Origin: an uncultured Pedobacter sp.
GTDB lineage: Bacteria > Bacteroidota > Bacteroidia > Sphingobacteriales > Sphingobacteriaceae
Reading direction: 5' to 3'
Length of the DNA stretch: 8,320 nucleotides
NCBI RefSeq assembly: GCF_946480185.1
Contig: NZ_CAMLIG010000058.1
Coordinates: 1 to 8,320, forward strand
Each line of letters starts with the position of its first letter. Position 1 is the stretch's first letter. Below, piece after piece: positions 1-6,209 of the stretch. The position numbers and the translations under genes were made by a program. The notes beneath the pieces are model-generated. The model was not told where the DNA came from. It saw only the letters and a program-made list of their open reading frames with translations, and searched no databases.

Positions 1-1840
1 AGCAGTTGGCGCAACAGGTCCAATCGGTTTAACGGGCGCAACAGGCCCACAAGGTCCGATCGGTTTAACCGGCGCAACAGGTCCTCAGGGCTTGAAAGGA
101 GATAAAGGCGATACAGGAGCAGTTGGAGCAACAGGTCCACAGGGTCCAATTGGTTTAACCGGAGCCCAAGGTCTGTCTGGAGTCGATGGTAGTCAAATAT
201 TAGCGGGTACATCTAATCCTGCATCTAGTACTGGAACGGACGGTGATTTTTACTTTAACGCGACTACAAAAACTGTGTTTGGGCCAAAGTCTGGTTCAAA
301 TTGGGGGTCCGGAGTTGTGTTACAAGGAAATACAGGAGCAACAGGTCCACAAGGTCCAATTGGTTTAACTGGACCAGTAGGTCCACAAGGTCCTACAGGT
401 AGTGCTGGAGCAGTTGGTGCAACTGGTCCGATTGGTTTAACTGGCCCAACTGGGCCACAAGGTCCAACCGGAAATACAGGTGCGACAGGTGCTTCGGGTG
501 CAGATGGTAAAACAATATTGAGTGGGACAGCAACTCCGCCAACCGCATCAATCGGAACAGACGGTGATTTTTATTTTAATACAAGCACAAAAGTAATGTA
601 TGGACCCAAAGCGTCAAATGCATGGCCAGTAGGAATATCTTTGGTTGGTGCAACAGGAGCTACAGGTTCAGCGGGTGCTACAGGAGCTCAGGGTCCTGTC
701 GGACCAACTGGACCACAAGGTCCTGCAGGTCCAACTATAGATGCAACAACTTCTGCGAAAGGGGTGATTCAATTAGCTGGAGATTTGGGCGGAACGGCAA
801 CTTTGCCAACAGTAGCAAATAATGCAATTACTTCAGTAAAAATTTTAGATGGAACAATTGCTACTACTGATATTGCAGATAATGCAATTACAGCTGCAAA
901 AATTGCAGCTGGCGCAGTAGCGACAGCAGATTTGGCCGACGGAAGCGTTACGGCTGCCAAATTAAATACAATGTCTGCAACCAATGGGCAGGTATTAAAA
1001 TATAATGGAACAACTTGGGCGCCTTCAACTGAAGCGGCTGCAAATAACTGGTTATTAACTGGTAATACAAATGCAACGTCAGCAACCTTTTTGGGAACTA
1101 CAAATGACGTTGCTTTTCAGATAGGTTCTAATAACACTAAAATGTTACAGTTTGGTAGAAGAGCAACTTTAGGTTTAACACAGTCATATACCGATTATAC
1201 AAATGATAGTCAACCTTTGGTATATGTTAATGGTGATGGTACAACATCCGCTTTACAATTTGCAGCCAGTGCGGCCAGTTTTTATAAGCCAATGTTTTTT
1301 ACCACCACTGATGGTAATTTTAGATTAAAAGGTAGTGCTGCCGGTACAGATTACTTTGAAATAGGAAGTAGCGGTACTAACAACAACGGCCGGTTAGATT
1401 TTGTTATTGGTGATGATGGAGATGAACCAATTGTTTTCTCTAAATATAATTATTCACCAGCAGGTAATGTAGAAATGATGCGTATGCAGGGTACGGGTTT
1501 AAACAACAATGTCAGAGTTGGTATTAATACAAGCGGAGCTGTAGCAAACTCTACTTTACAAGTAGGTGGTTCAGTATCTTTGCCAATTGTTAAAGTAACA
1601 TCTTCTATTACATTGGATGAAACAAATTATACAGTAATAATTACCAGCGGAACAGGTAGCATAACTTTACCTGCGGCTAGTTCATGTGCGGGTAGAGTTT
1701 ATATTATTAAAAATTATAGTGGGTCAGGAAATGCAATCTCCACTTACCTTGATAAAGCGGGATCTTCTACAACTAGCGTTGCTAATAAGATGATGATTAT
1801 GATTCAATCAGATGGATCTGATTGGCAGCAAATCAACTAA
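1..1840 (+). CDS. Collagen-like / tail-fibre-like surface protein, 5' end missing
   Basis: The reading frame is open from base 2, so the gene begins outside the window; the in-frame TTG at 92 lies inside Gly-X-Y repeats and is not a credible start. 612 codons are visible (residue numbers here count from that TTG). Order of parts: Gly-X-Y collagen repeats, often the 12-residue theme GLTGATGPQGPI; an insert at 32-77; more Gly-X-Y; a second related insert at 138-184; a third Gly-X-Y block to about 214; a tail-fibre-like stretch (SAKGVIQLAGDLGG, 221-234); a 20-residue repeat (244-292) rich in ITAAKI/ATADLAD; a long Gly/Asn/Thr-rich beta-type region; and a C-terminal beta domain (about 505-582) ending DWQQIN. 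Such proteins generally form trimeric fibres on the cell or phage surface; that role is inferred here. No T9SS tail and no S74-type autoprotease is visible. No phage structural genes are adjacent, so a cell-surface adhesin-like fibre seems likelier than a prophage fibre. Function and ligand are unknown. Confidence 0.85.
   Translation, partial: AVGATGPIGLTGATGPQGPIGLTGATGPQGLKGDKGDTGAVGATGPQGPIGLTGAQGLSGVDGSQILAGTSNPASSTGTDGDFYFNATTKTVFGPKSGSNWGSGVVLQGNTGATGPQGPIGLTGPVGPQGPTGSAGAVGATGPIGLTGPTGPQGPTGNTGATGASGADGKTILSGTATPPTASIGTDGDFYFNTSTKVMYGPKASNAWPVGISLVGATGATGSAGATGAQGPVGPTGPQGPAGPTIDATTSAKGVIQLAGDLGGTATLPTVANNAITSVKILDGTIATTDIADNAITAAKIAAGAVATADLADGSVTAAKLNTMSATNGQVLKYNGTTWAPSTEAAANNWLLTGNTNATSATFLGTTNDVAFQIGSNNTKMLQFGRRATLGLTQSYTDYTNDSQPLVYVNGDGTTSALQFAASAASFYKPMFFTTTDGNFRLKGSAAGTDYFEIGSSGTNNNGRLDFVIGDDGDEPIVFSKYNYSPAGNVEMMRMQGTGLNNNVRVGINTSGAVANSTLQVGGSVSLPIVKVTSSITLDETNYTVIITSGTGSITLPAASSCAGRVYIIKNYSGSGNAISTYLDKAGSSTTSVANKMMIMIQSDGSDWQQIN
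185..322 (+). other. Non-collagen insert module, copy 1
   Basis: This 46-residue module runs from DGSQILAGT through GTDGDFYFN and FGPK to SGVVL. It interrupts the Gly-X-Y repeat and matches a second copy at 503-643 along its whole length, with conserved GTDGDFYFN, YGPK/FGPK and a Trp near the end. From memory, modules of this kind are common in bacterial collagen-like and tail-fibre proteins. Its structure and role are not known to me. Confidence 0.65.
503..643 (+). other. Non-collagen insert module, copy 2
   Basis: This 47-residue module runs from DGKTILSGT through GTDGDFYFN and YGPK to GISL and pairs with the copy at 185-322. The two copies are clearly homologous but diverged, so the duplication is old or the copies were gained separately. 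Both are flanked by Gly-X-Y repeats, consistent with a fibre built of alternating collagen rods and small knobs. Confidence 0.65.
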
Positions 1841-1853
1841 AAATTTCAATTCA

Positions 1854-1905
1854 TTACACACAAAAAAAAGCCCCTGTTTTAAACAGGGGCTTTTTTTGTG
1901 TGTAA
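1854..1905 (+). terminator. Strong intrinsic terminator after the collagen-like gene
   Basis: The stem GCCCCTG (1870-1876) pairs with CAGGGGC (1884-1890) around a short AT loop and is followed by seven T. The symmetry continues outward through the A-run/T-run to ttacacac (1854-1861) against gtgtgtaa (1898-1905), broken only by one extra A. Because an A-run precedes the stem, the site could also stop minus-strand transcription. It starts 14 bases after the stop codon. Confidence 0.92.
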
Positions 1906-2343
1906 TTTCTATATATTGCTCATAATTACTCTATATGAGTAATTATTTACCTATTTTAATTATTTGATCTTTTTTGAAACTTATTCTTTGCAATATCGTT
2001 AGGGATTGATTTCGATTTTTAATGATGATTAGTGAATTGGATACTACCTTGAATTTATTTCGAGGAAATAATTAACCGTTATGTTATTGTTAATCTCATA
2101 TTGAGTAATTTTTTTCTCGAATGATCTGGCGCTTTTCGGATATAAATCGAAGGCACAATAAAAAGGAACAAAAGCCCACATTTTCCGTATAACTCTTTGT
2201 AATCCACGTTATAGATAGTTTAGAAGCCATTTTTACTTTATTTACTTAACTGTTCCTTTGATTAGATCATGATATTTAGACGTGTTTTTGGTGTTTTCTG
2301 CTTGTGGAAATTGGGGTGGCTTAAGAGTTGTCTTGTACTGAAC
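1906..2343. other. Gene-free stretch between terminator and T9SS-protein gene
   Basis: About 440 AT-rich bases with no convincing ORF, tRNA or other RNA gene. It contains a perfect 10-bp inverted repeat (1922-1946) and a distant 9-bp inverted pair, AAAGGAACA (2162-2170) with TGTTCCTTT (2251-2259). I found no good match to the Bacteroidota promoter pattern for the downstream gene. An in-frame ATG at 2269 would extend that gene upstream, but it is unlikely to be the real start. Confidence 0.5.
1922..1946. repeat. Perfect 10-bp inverted repeat
   Basis: ATAATTACTC (1922-1931) is the exact reverse complement of GAGTAATTAT (1937-1946), with a 5-base spacer tatat. No T-run follows on either strand, so it is not a typical terminator. 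It could be a protein-binding site or an RNA hairpin; nothing in the sequence decides between them. Confidence 0.5.
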
Positions 2344-2877
2344 ATGAGAACAATAATTTTAACCGCCATTTTAGCAGCAACATTAAGCTTAGGTTTGTCT
2401 GCTCAAAGTATCGAAAGATCAGCAATTACATCTGGTGCGGGTGAAGCAACTTCAGTATTTGGGGAAACAGTCCAGTTTTCAATTGGTCAAGCTTATATGA
2501 CTAATACTCTTACTCAAAACGGAAGCAATTATGTTACTCAAGGTTTTCAACAACCTAGCAACTATAATTATGTAGCAGTTTCTACTCCGGTATATGCAGA
2601 ATCTGATGTAAATACAATTAAAGCTTTTCCTAATCCAGCGGTTAATTATACTAGTATCGCGGTTAATACCATTAATGATGATGGCGTTAAGGTTTCAATT
2701 ATTGATACTTGGGGTCAGGAGTTAAAGTCTGAGGATTTTAAAGTTACACAAGGCAGACATGAGTTGAAATTCACATTCGGTAATGTGCCAACAGGCTATT
2801 ATACTATCAAAGTTTTCGCAAACAAAAAGATTTACAACAGTAAATTATTGGTAACTGGTAGATACGCTTCATTATAA
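2344..2877 (+). CDS. Small secreted protein with T9SS type A sorting tail
   Basis: The protein has 177 residues from the ATG at 2344. That start places a clean signal peptide (MRTIILTAILAATLSLGLSA, then Q) at the N-terminus. An in-frame ATG at 2269 would add 25 residues in front of it and is less likely. The mature part has a short N-terminal region (about 22-70) with the pattern SGAGEATS..FSIGQAY..TLTQNG..YVTQGFQQP, which I recall from many small Bacteroidota secreted proteins. A C-terminal beta-sandwich of about 80 residues follows. It has the marks of the T9SS type A sorting domain (TIGR04183-like): AFPNPAVNYTSI, then VSIIDTWGQEL, then VPTGYYTIKVF, and a closing KLLVTG. The protein should cross the inner membrane by Sec and the outer membrane by the type IX system, then be attached or released. 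No enzyme motif is visible and its role is unknown. It follows the collagen-like gene on the same strand but is separated by a strong terminator. Confidence 0.9.
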   Translation: MRTIILTAILAATLSLGLSAQSIERSAITSGAGEATSVFGETVQFSIGQAYMTNTLTQNGSNYVTQGFQQPSNYNYVAVSTPVYAESDVNTIKAFPNPAVNYTSIAVNTINDDGVKVSIIDTWGQELKSEDFKVTQGRHELKFTFGNVPTGYYTIKVFANKKIYNSKLLVTGRYASL

Positions 2878-2897
2878 TAAAAAATAATACGTTCTTA

Positions 2898-2927
2898 AAT
2901 CCTCAATGAAAATTGGGGATTTTTTTT
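2898..2927 (+). terminator. Intrinsic terminator after the T9SS-tail gene
   Basis: AATCCTCAAT (2898-2907) pairs with ATTGGGGATT (2912-2921) with one T-G wobble around a GAAA tetraloop. A run of eight T (2920-2927) follows. It lies 20 bases after the stop codon. Confidence 0.9.
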
Positions 2928-3011
2928 GAGTTTTAATTGAATAGTTGTCTTAGATGATTGCTATGGAAATAAGATGTTTTATGTTAAGGCAAAAGTTAAA
3001 TTAGAAGTGGG

Positions 3012-3109
3012 TTTGCGCTAACGATTGGAACGGTATCCTTTTTTTGTCATCCCTAGGCGATGCTAACGATGACAAAAAAAGATTTAGTGTAAAGCGTGTT
3101 AAAGCGCCC
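3012..3109. repeat. Palindromic intergenic element, possible interspersed repeat
   Basis: The core is a perfect 14-bp inverted repeat: CTTTTTTTGTCATC (3038-3051) and GATGACAAAAAAAG (3068-3081) around a 16-base loop containing CCTAGG. Outside it are weaker mirrored arms, GCGCTAAC (3015-3022) and GTTAAAGCGC (3098-3107). The local base composition is richer in G and C than the flanks. The layout (GGAA..ATCC-T-run-G ... C-A-run-GATTTA..AAGCG) resembles intergenic repeats I recall from Flavobacterium and Pedobacter genomes, but I cannot confirm this here. It sits between the T9SS-tail gene's terminator and the prfB promoter and could also act as a terminator or RNA structure. Confidence 0.55.
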
Positions 3110-3135
3110 TAATTCTTGTTTTTAGAATCATCATT

Positions 3136-3168
3136 TTGTTAAACTCGCAGTATAAAAATATATATTTG
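3136..3168 (+). promoter_or_regulatory. Predicted prfB promoter, Bacteroidota type
   Basis: A TTG at 3136-3138 lies 22 bases before TATATTTG (3161-3168), a full match to the -7 pattern TAnnTTTG. The -7 box ends only four bases before the prfB ATG, so transcription would begin at or next to the start codon, giving a leaderless or nearly leaderless message. Confidence 0.55.
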
Positions 3169-3172
3169 TAGC

Positions 3173-4262
3173 ATGACAAAAGAAAATCTGCAAGATTTAA
3201 GAGATAGGATAATGTCTCTGAGGAGGCATCTTTGACGTTGATGCGAAATTGGAAATACTAAGAGAAGAGGAAGCAAAAACATTAACACCGAGTTTTTGGG
3301 ACAACCCTAAAGAAGCCGAGAAAGTGTTACACGCTATTAAAACTAAAAAGGTTTGGACAGATGCTTATGCAAATGCAGAAACTGAGGTTGAAGATTTAGC
3401 AGTGCTACTTGAATTTTACCAAGCGGGTGAAGCTACTGAAGAGGAACTAGCGGAAGGTTACAAAAACACCATTAAAACTATTGAGGAGCTGGAGTTTAAG
3501 AATATGCTTTCTGCAGATGAAGATCAGTTGAGTGCAGTTTTACAAATTACAGCTGGTGCCGGCGGTACAGAAAGTTGCGATTGGGCAGCGATGTTAATGC
3601 GTATGTACACCATGTGGGGGCAAAAAAATGGCTACAAAATAAGTGAGCAGGATTTTCAGGAGGGGGATGTTGCGGGCGTTAAAACGGTTACTTTACAGTT
3701 CGACGGTGATTTTTCTTATGGTTATTTGAAGGGAGAAAATGGCGTTCACCGTTTGGTGCGTATTTCACCCTTTGATGCAAATGCAAAGAGACATACTTCT
3801 TTTGCTTCTGTTTACGTTTATCCTTTGGTGGATGATACTATTGAAATTGATGTGAACCCAGCTGATGTTGAGTTTGAAACTTTCCGTTCCGGTGGAGCGG
3901 GCGGACAGAATGTAAATAAGGTTGAAACTGCGGTAAGGCTGTATCATAAGCCGTCGGGTATCATCATAAAAAACCAAGAATCTCGTTCTCAGTTGCAGAA
4001 CAAGGAAAATGCGATGCGCTTGTTAAAATCTCAATTATACGAGATTGAAATGCGTAAAAAAATGGAGCTTTCTAATACAATTGAAGGTAACAAAAAGAAA
4101 ATTGAATGGGGATCGCAAATTCGGAACTATGTGTTGCACCCCTACAAATTAGTGAAAGATTTACGAACAGATTATGAAACGTCTAATGCGCAAGCAGTTT
4201 TGGATGGCGAGTTGGATGAGTTTTTAAAATCTTATTTGATGGAATACGGAGGTAATAATTAA
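3173..4262 (+). CDS. prfB: Peptide chain release factor 2 (programmed +1 frameshift)
   Basis: RF2 reads UGA and UAA stops and triggers peptide release in the ribosome. The gene is in two frames. The first, from ATG 3173, codes 20 residues ([20 protein letters not shown]) and meets TGA at 3233-3235. Skipping T3233 continues as [15 protein letters not shown] to the TAA at 4260. The product is 362 residues, close to the E. coli length (365). With full-length numbering, the stop-codon-reading tripeptide SPF is at 198-200 and the hydrolysis motif GGQ at 243-245 ([18 protein letters not shown]). The N-terminal helical region and the C-terminal basic part look complete. Low RF2 lets the ribosome shift and make more RF2, so the gene regulates itself. 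The frameshift is programmed, not a mutation. There is no obvious ribosome binding site before the ATG and no convincing terminator after the gene. Confidence 0.97.
3221..3236 (+). promoter_or_regulatory. prfB: prfB +1 frameshift site with internal Shine-Dalgarno
   Basis: AGGAGG (3221-3226), then CAT, then CTTTGAC (3230-3236). The spacing of three bases between the Shine-Dalgarno-like stimulator and the CTT slip codon is the same as in the E. coli site. The slip is CTT to TTT on the mRNA with the TGA bypassed; the base after TGA is C, the usual poor-termination context. Confidence 0.95.
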
Positions 4263-4293
4263 AACAAAGTTAATCGCCAGATGATAATTTCCT

Positions 4294-4323
4294 TTGATTA
4301 ATAACTTCCTTAATATAGATTTA
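4294..4323 (+). promoter_or_regulatory. Predicted promoter of the alpha/beta hydrolase gene
   Basis: A TTG at 4294-4296 (inside CTTTG) is 19 bases before TAGATTTA (4316-4323), which matches TAnnTTTG at all but the last base. This would give a leader of roughly 15-20 bases before the ATG at 4345. It is a sequence match only. Confidence 0.45.
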
Positions 4324-4344
4324 ACTTTTTAACTTAATAATCAC

Positions 4345-5256
4345 ATGAAAAAGATAATTGCTAGTAGTTTAATGTTGTTTTTATTTATCGGAATGGCAAA
4401 CGCTCAAAAAGTGATGGATTTATATCCAAACAAAATTCCCAATTCAAAAGAATCGAAAACGTACCAAGAGGAGGATGTGGCTTCTGCTTATGGAAGAACG
4501 AGCATCAGCAAGGTTGTTAAACCAACGCTTACGGCTTATTTTCCGGAAAAACCTAACGGTACCGCAGTGATTATCTGTCCGGGTGGCGGTTATGTTCATT
4601 TAGCAATTACGCATGAAGGTTACGATGTTGCGGCGGAATTCAATAAAAGAGGAATTACTGCTTTTGTTTTAAAGTACAGATTGCCATCTGATGAAATTAT
4701 GGTTGATAAAACCATTGGCCCTTTGCAAGATGCACAACAGGCCATTAAAACGGTTAGAGAAAATGCCGCAAAATGGAATTTAAATCCGAACAAGATCGGA
4801 ATTATGGGCTTTTCTGCAGGCGGACATTTAGCTTCCACACTTTCTACACATTTCGAAAAATCTTTAATTGATAATCCAAATAACGTTTCGCTCCGTCCAG
4901 ATTTTTCTGTTTTAGGTTATCCTGTAATTACCATGGGCCCGCTTACGCACAAAGGTTCAAAGCAAAACCTGTTAGGTACTAACCCAACAGAAGAACAGAT
5001 AAAGGGATATTCAAACGAGTTACAGGTAACGGCAAACACACCGCCAACATTTTTGTTTTTGGCAAATGATGATAAAACAGTACCATCAGAAAATAGCGCT
5101 GATTATATGATTGCCCTGAAGCGAGCTGGAGTACCTGTTGAAGCTCATTTTTATAAAGGTGGCGGACATGGTTTTGGCTTAAACAATAAAACCACTGATG
5201 AGAAGTGGTTTTTAAGTATGATGGATTGGTTGAAGTCTATCAATATGGTTAATTAA
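4345..5256 (+). CDS. Secreted alpha/beta hydrolase, esterase-like
   Basis: The protein has 303 residues with an N-terminal signal peptide (about 1-20, ending GMANAQ), so it is probably periplasmic or exported. The alpha/beta hydrolase fold is clear: an oxyanion-hole loop CPGGGY (78-83), the nucleophile elbow GFSAGG with Ser157, the acid Asp243 in NDDKTVP, and the base His275 in GGGHGFG. This layout is that of the BD-FAE / Abhydrolase_3-like esterases, many of which remove acetyl or other acyl groups from plant polysaccharides or small esters. The substrate here cannot be read from the sequence. No glycoside hydrolase or SusC/SusD gene is in the window, so there is no support for a polysaccharide utilization locus. 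The gene has its own predicted promoter 83 bases after prfB. Its TAA stop directly abuts the stop of the convergent next gene. Confidence 0.9.
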   Translation: MKKIIASSLMLFLFIGMANAQKVMDLYPNKIPNSKESKTYQEEDVASAYGRTSISKVVKPTLTAYFPEKPNGTAVIICPGGGYVHLAITHEGYDVAAEFNKRGITAFVLKYRLPSDEIMVDKTIGPLQDAQQAIKTVRENAAKWNLNPNKIGIMGFSAGGHLASTLSTHFEKSLIDNPNNVSLRPDFSVLGYPVITMGPLTHKGSKQNLLGTNPTEEQIKGYSNELQVTANTPPTFLFLANDDKTVPSENSADYMIALKRAGVPVEAHFYKGGGHGFGLNNKTTDEKWFLSMMDWLKSINMVN

Positions 5257-6117
5257 TTAGTCTGCAAAAACGGCTAATAAACGTAACAACTCATTTGCCT
5301 TATCATTAGCTCCTGCTTTCTCGTAGGAGCTAATTAGGTTTCTTAAAACTCGTTTGATAATTTCGGTATTTGAGCAGGGCTCGTAAAAAAAGCTTTCTGG
5401 CTTAATTTGTAGCTGACGCAAAAACTGATCGATATCTCTTTTGGAAAAAATATATCCTTTGTTAAAAACATTGATGTAAAATAAAATCCCGTTATTGTTT
5501 TCTTTTTTTTCAAACTCATCAACATAAGCTAAAATAAAGTGTTGAGGTAAGTTTACTCCGTAAATAGGGATGTCCAGTTTTTGTGCAATTACTGAGTAAA
5601 TGATGGCTAAAGAAATTTGGTTTCCTTTTTTACTTTCTAAAACTTGGCTTAAATAAGAGTTTTGTGGGTTTTGGTGGTTTTTGGTGTTTCCAGAAAAGCC
5701 GTAAACGTTATAAAAAATATGATTTAGCAATTTCACTTTCTCCACTGGGCTAGCTTCATACATCATTTGCAACCAAACATCTCTTTTAATGGCTTCAATT
5801 TGGTTTATTATTTTTTCCTCGTTTAAATCCGGATACTGGTATTTATTAACGATGAGAAAGCCACGCAATAAATCAAATCCGCCGCTTTGGTACCAAAGCG
5901 CTAAATCCTCCCTTACATTTTGGTATTGGATTTTATGCACCACGTTTTCAATGCGCTCCTGTAAAACTGCGTCGAAAGAATTTTCCCAAGCATTTTCTAA
6001 ATAGCCGATGACTTCGTTCCCATAGGAAAGTAGCTTGCCCTCGACAAGGTCATAAACCTGCTGATCCGGATCGTCTAGTAATTTGATTAAGGAATTAACT
6101 TCTTTTTCGTTTACCAT
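5257..6117 (-). CDS. SirB1-like transglutaminase-fold protein
   Basis: The protein has 286 residues with no signal peptide or membrane segment, so it is cytoplasmic. The first 65 residues are helical and HEAT-like (LIKLLDDPDQQVYDLVEGKL). The middle matches the SirB1 / Transglut_core2 family: SPVEKVKLLNHIFYNVYGF (123-141), YLSQVLESKKGNQISLAIIYSVIAQKL (155-181) and IYGVNLPQHFILAY (185-198). The C-terminal part is helical and TPR-like (NLISSYEKAGANDKANELLRLL). The place where papain-like transglutaminases carry the catalytic Cys falls in KKGNQISL and has no Cys; His193 is kept. An enzyme role is therefore doubtful and a binding or scaffold role is possible. The cellular function of the family is poorly known. 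The gene is divergent from the methyltransferase (92-base spacer) and convergent with the esterase gene. Confidence 0.85.
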   Translation of the reverse strand: MVNEKEVNSLIKLLDDPDQQVYDLVEGKLLSYGNEVIGYLENAWENSFDAVLQERIENVVHKIQYQNVREDLALWYQSGGFDLLRGFLIVNKYQYPDLNEEKIINQIEAIKRDVWLQMMYEASPVEKVKLLNHIFYNVYGFSGNTKNHQNPQNSYLSQVLESKKGNQISLAIIYSVIAQKLDIPIYGVNLPQHFILAYVDEFEKKENNNGILFYINVFNKGYIFSKRDIDQFLRQLQIKPESFFYEPCSNTEIIKRVLRNLISSYEKAGANDKANELLRLLAVFAD

Positions 6118-6170
6118 AAAACATATAATTAATGGTTGTGTTGCTTTTGCCGATAAGGTTGATAGCTAGT

Positions 6171-6203
6171 TTGGCTTAGCAACCATAAAAATTCTTATTT
6201 TCG
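6171..6203 (+). promoter_or_regulatory. Predicted promoter of the methyltransferase gene
   Basis: A TTG (6171-6173) is 22 bases before TATTTTCG (6196-6203), which differs from TAnnTTTG at one position. The box ends six bases before the ATG at 6210, implying a very short or absent leader, as for prfB. It lies in the divergent spacer shared with the SirB1-like gene. Confidence 0.4.
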
Positions 6204-6209
6204 CAGGCT

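Larger units (their letters stand above)
2..733 (+). repeat. Gly-X-Y coding repeats in three blocks
   Basis: Near-repeats of a 36-base unit coding GLTGATGPQGPI, and shorter 9-18 base units, occupy about 2-184, 326-502 and 647-733. Many copies differ only at third codon positions, for example ggtttaacc against ggtttaact. The blocks are separated by two non-collagen inserts. Such DNA is prone to slippage and recombination, so collagen length may vary between strains and short-read assemblies may collapse here. Confidence 0.8.

Noticed and set aside
92..94. TTG at 92 as the start of the collagen-like gene
   Set aside because: The frame is open back to base 2 and codes the same Gly-X-Y repeats, so the true start lies outside the window.
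185..643. CRISPR-like direct repeats in the left part
   Set aside because: The repeats are in frame, code Gly-X-Y and insert modules, and have no uniform repeat-spacer pattern.
2022..2075. 17-codon ORF (MMISELDTTLNLF...) in the gene-free stretch
   Set aside because: Too short, with no promoter match or known family; ORFs of this size are expected by chance.
2091..2116. Possible weak terminator (CTCA/TGAG followed by a T-run)
   Set aside because: The stem is only four base pairs and the flanking bases do not pair; no gene ends nearby on the plus strand.
2269..2343. In-frame N-terminal extension of the T9SS-tail protein from an ATG at 2269
   Set aside because: It would put 25 residues, including an Arg- and Trp-rich stretch, ahead of a perfectly formed signal peptide that begins at the ATG at 2344.
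3249..3251. TTG at 3249 as the prfB start
   Set aside because: The upstream frame from ATG 3173 joined by the CTTTGAC +1 shift restores the conserved RF2 N-terminus and normal length.
4263..4344. Terminator after prfB
   Set aside because: Only a weak TTAATC/GATTAA pairing with a long loop is present and no T-run follows, so I do not call one.
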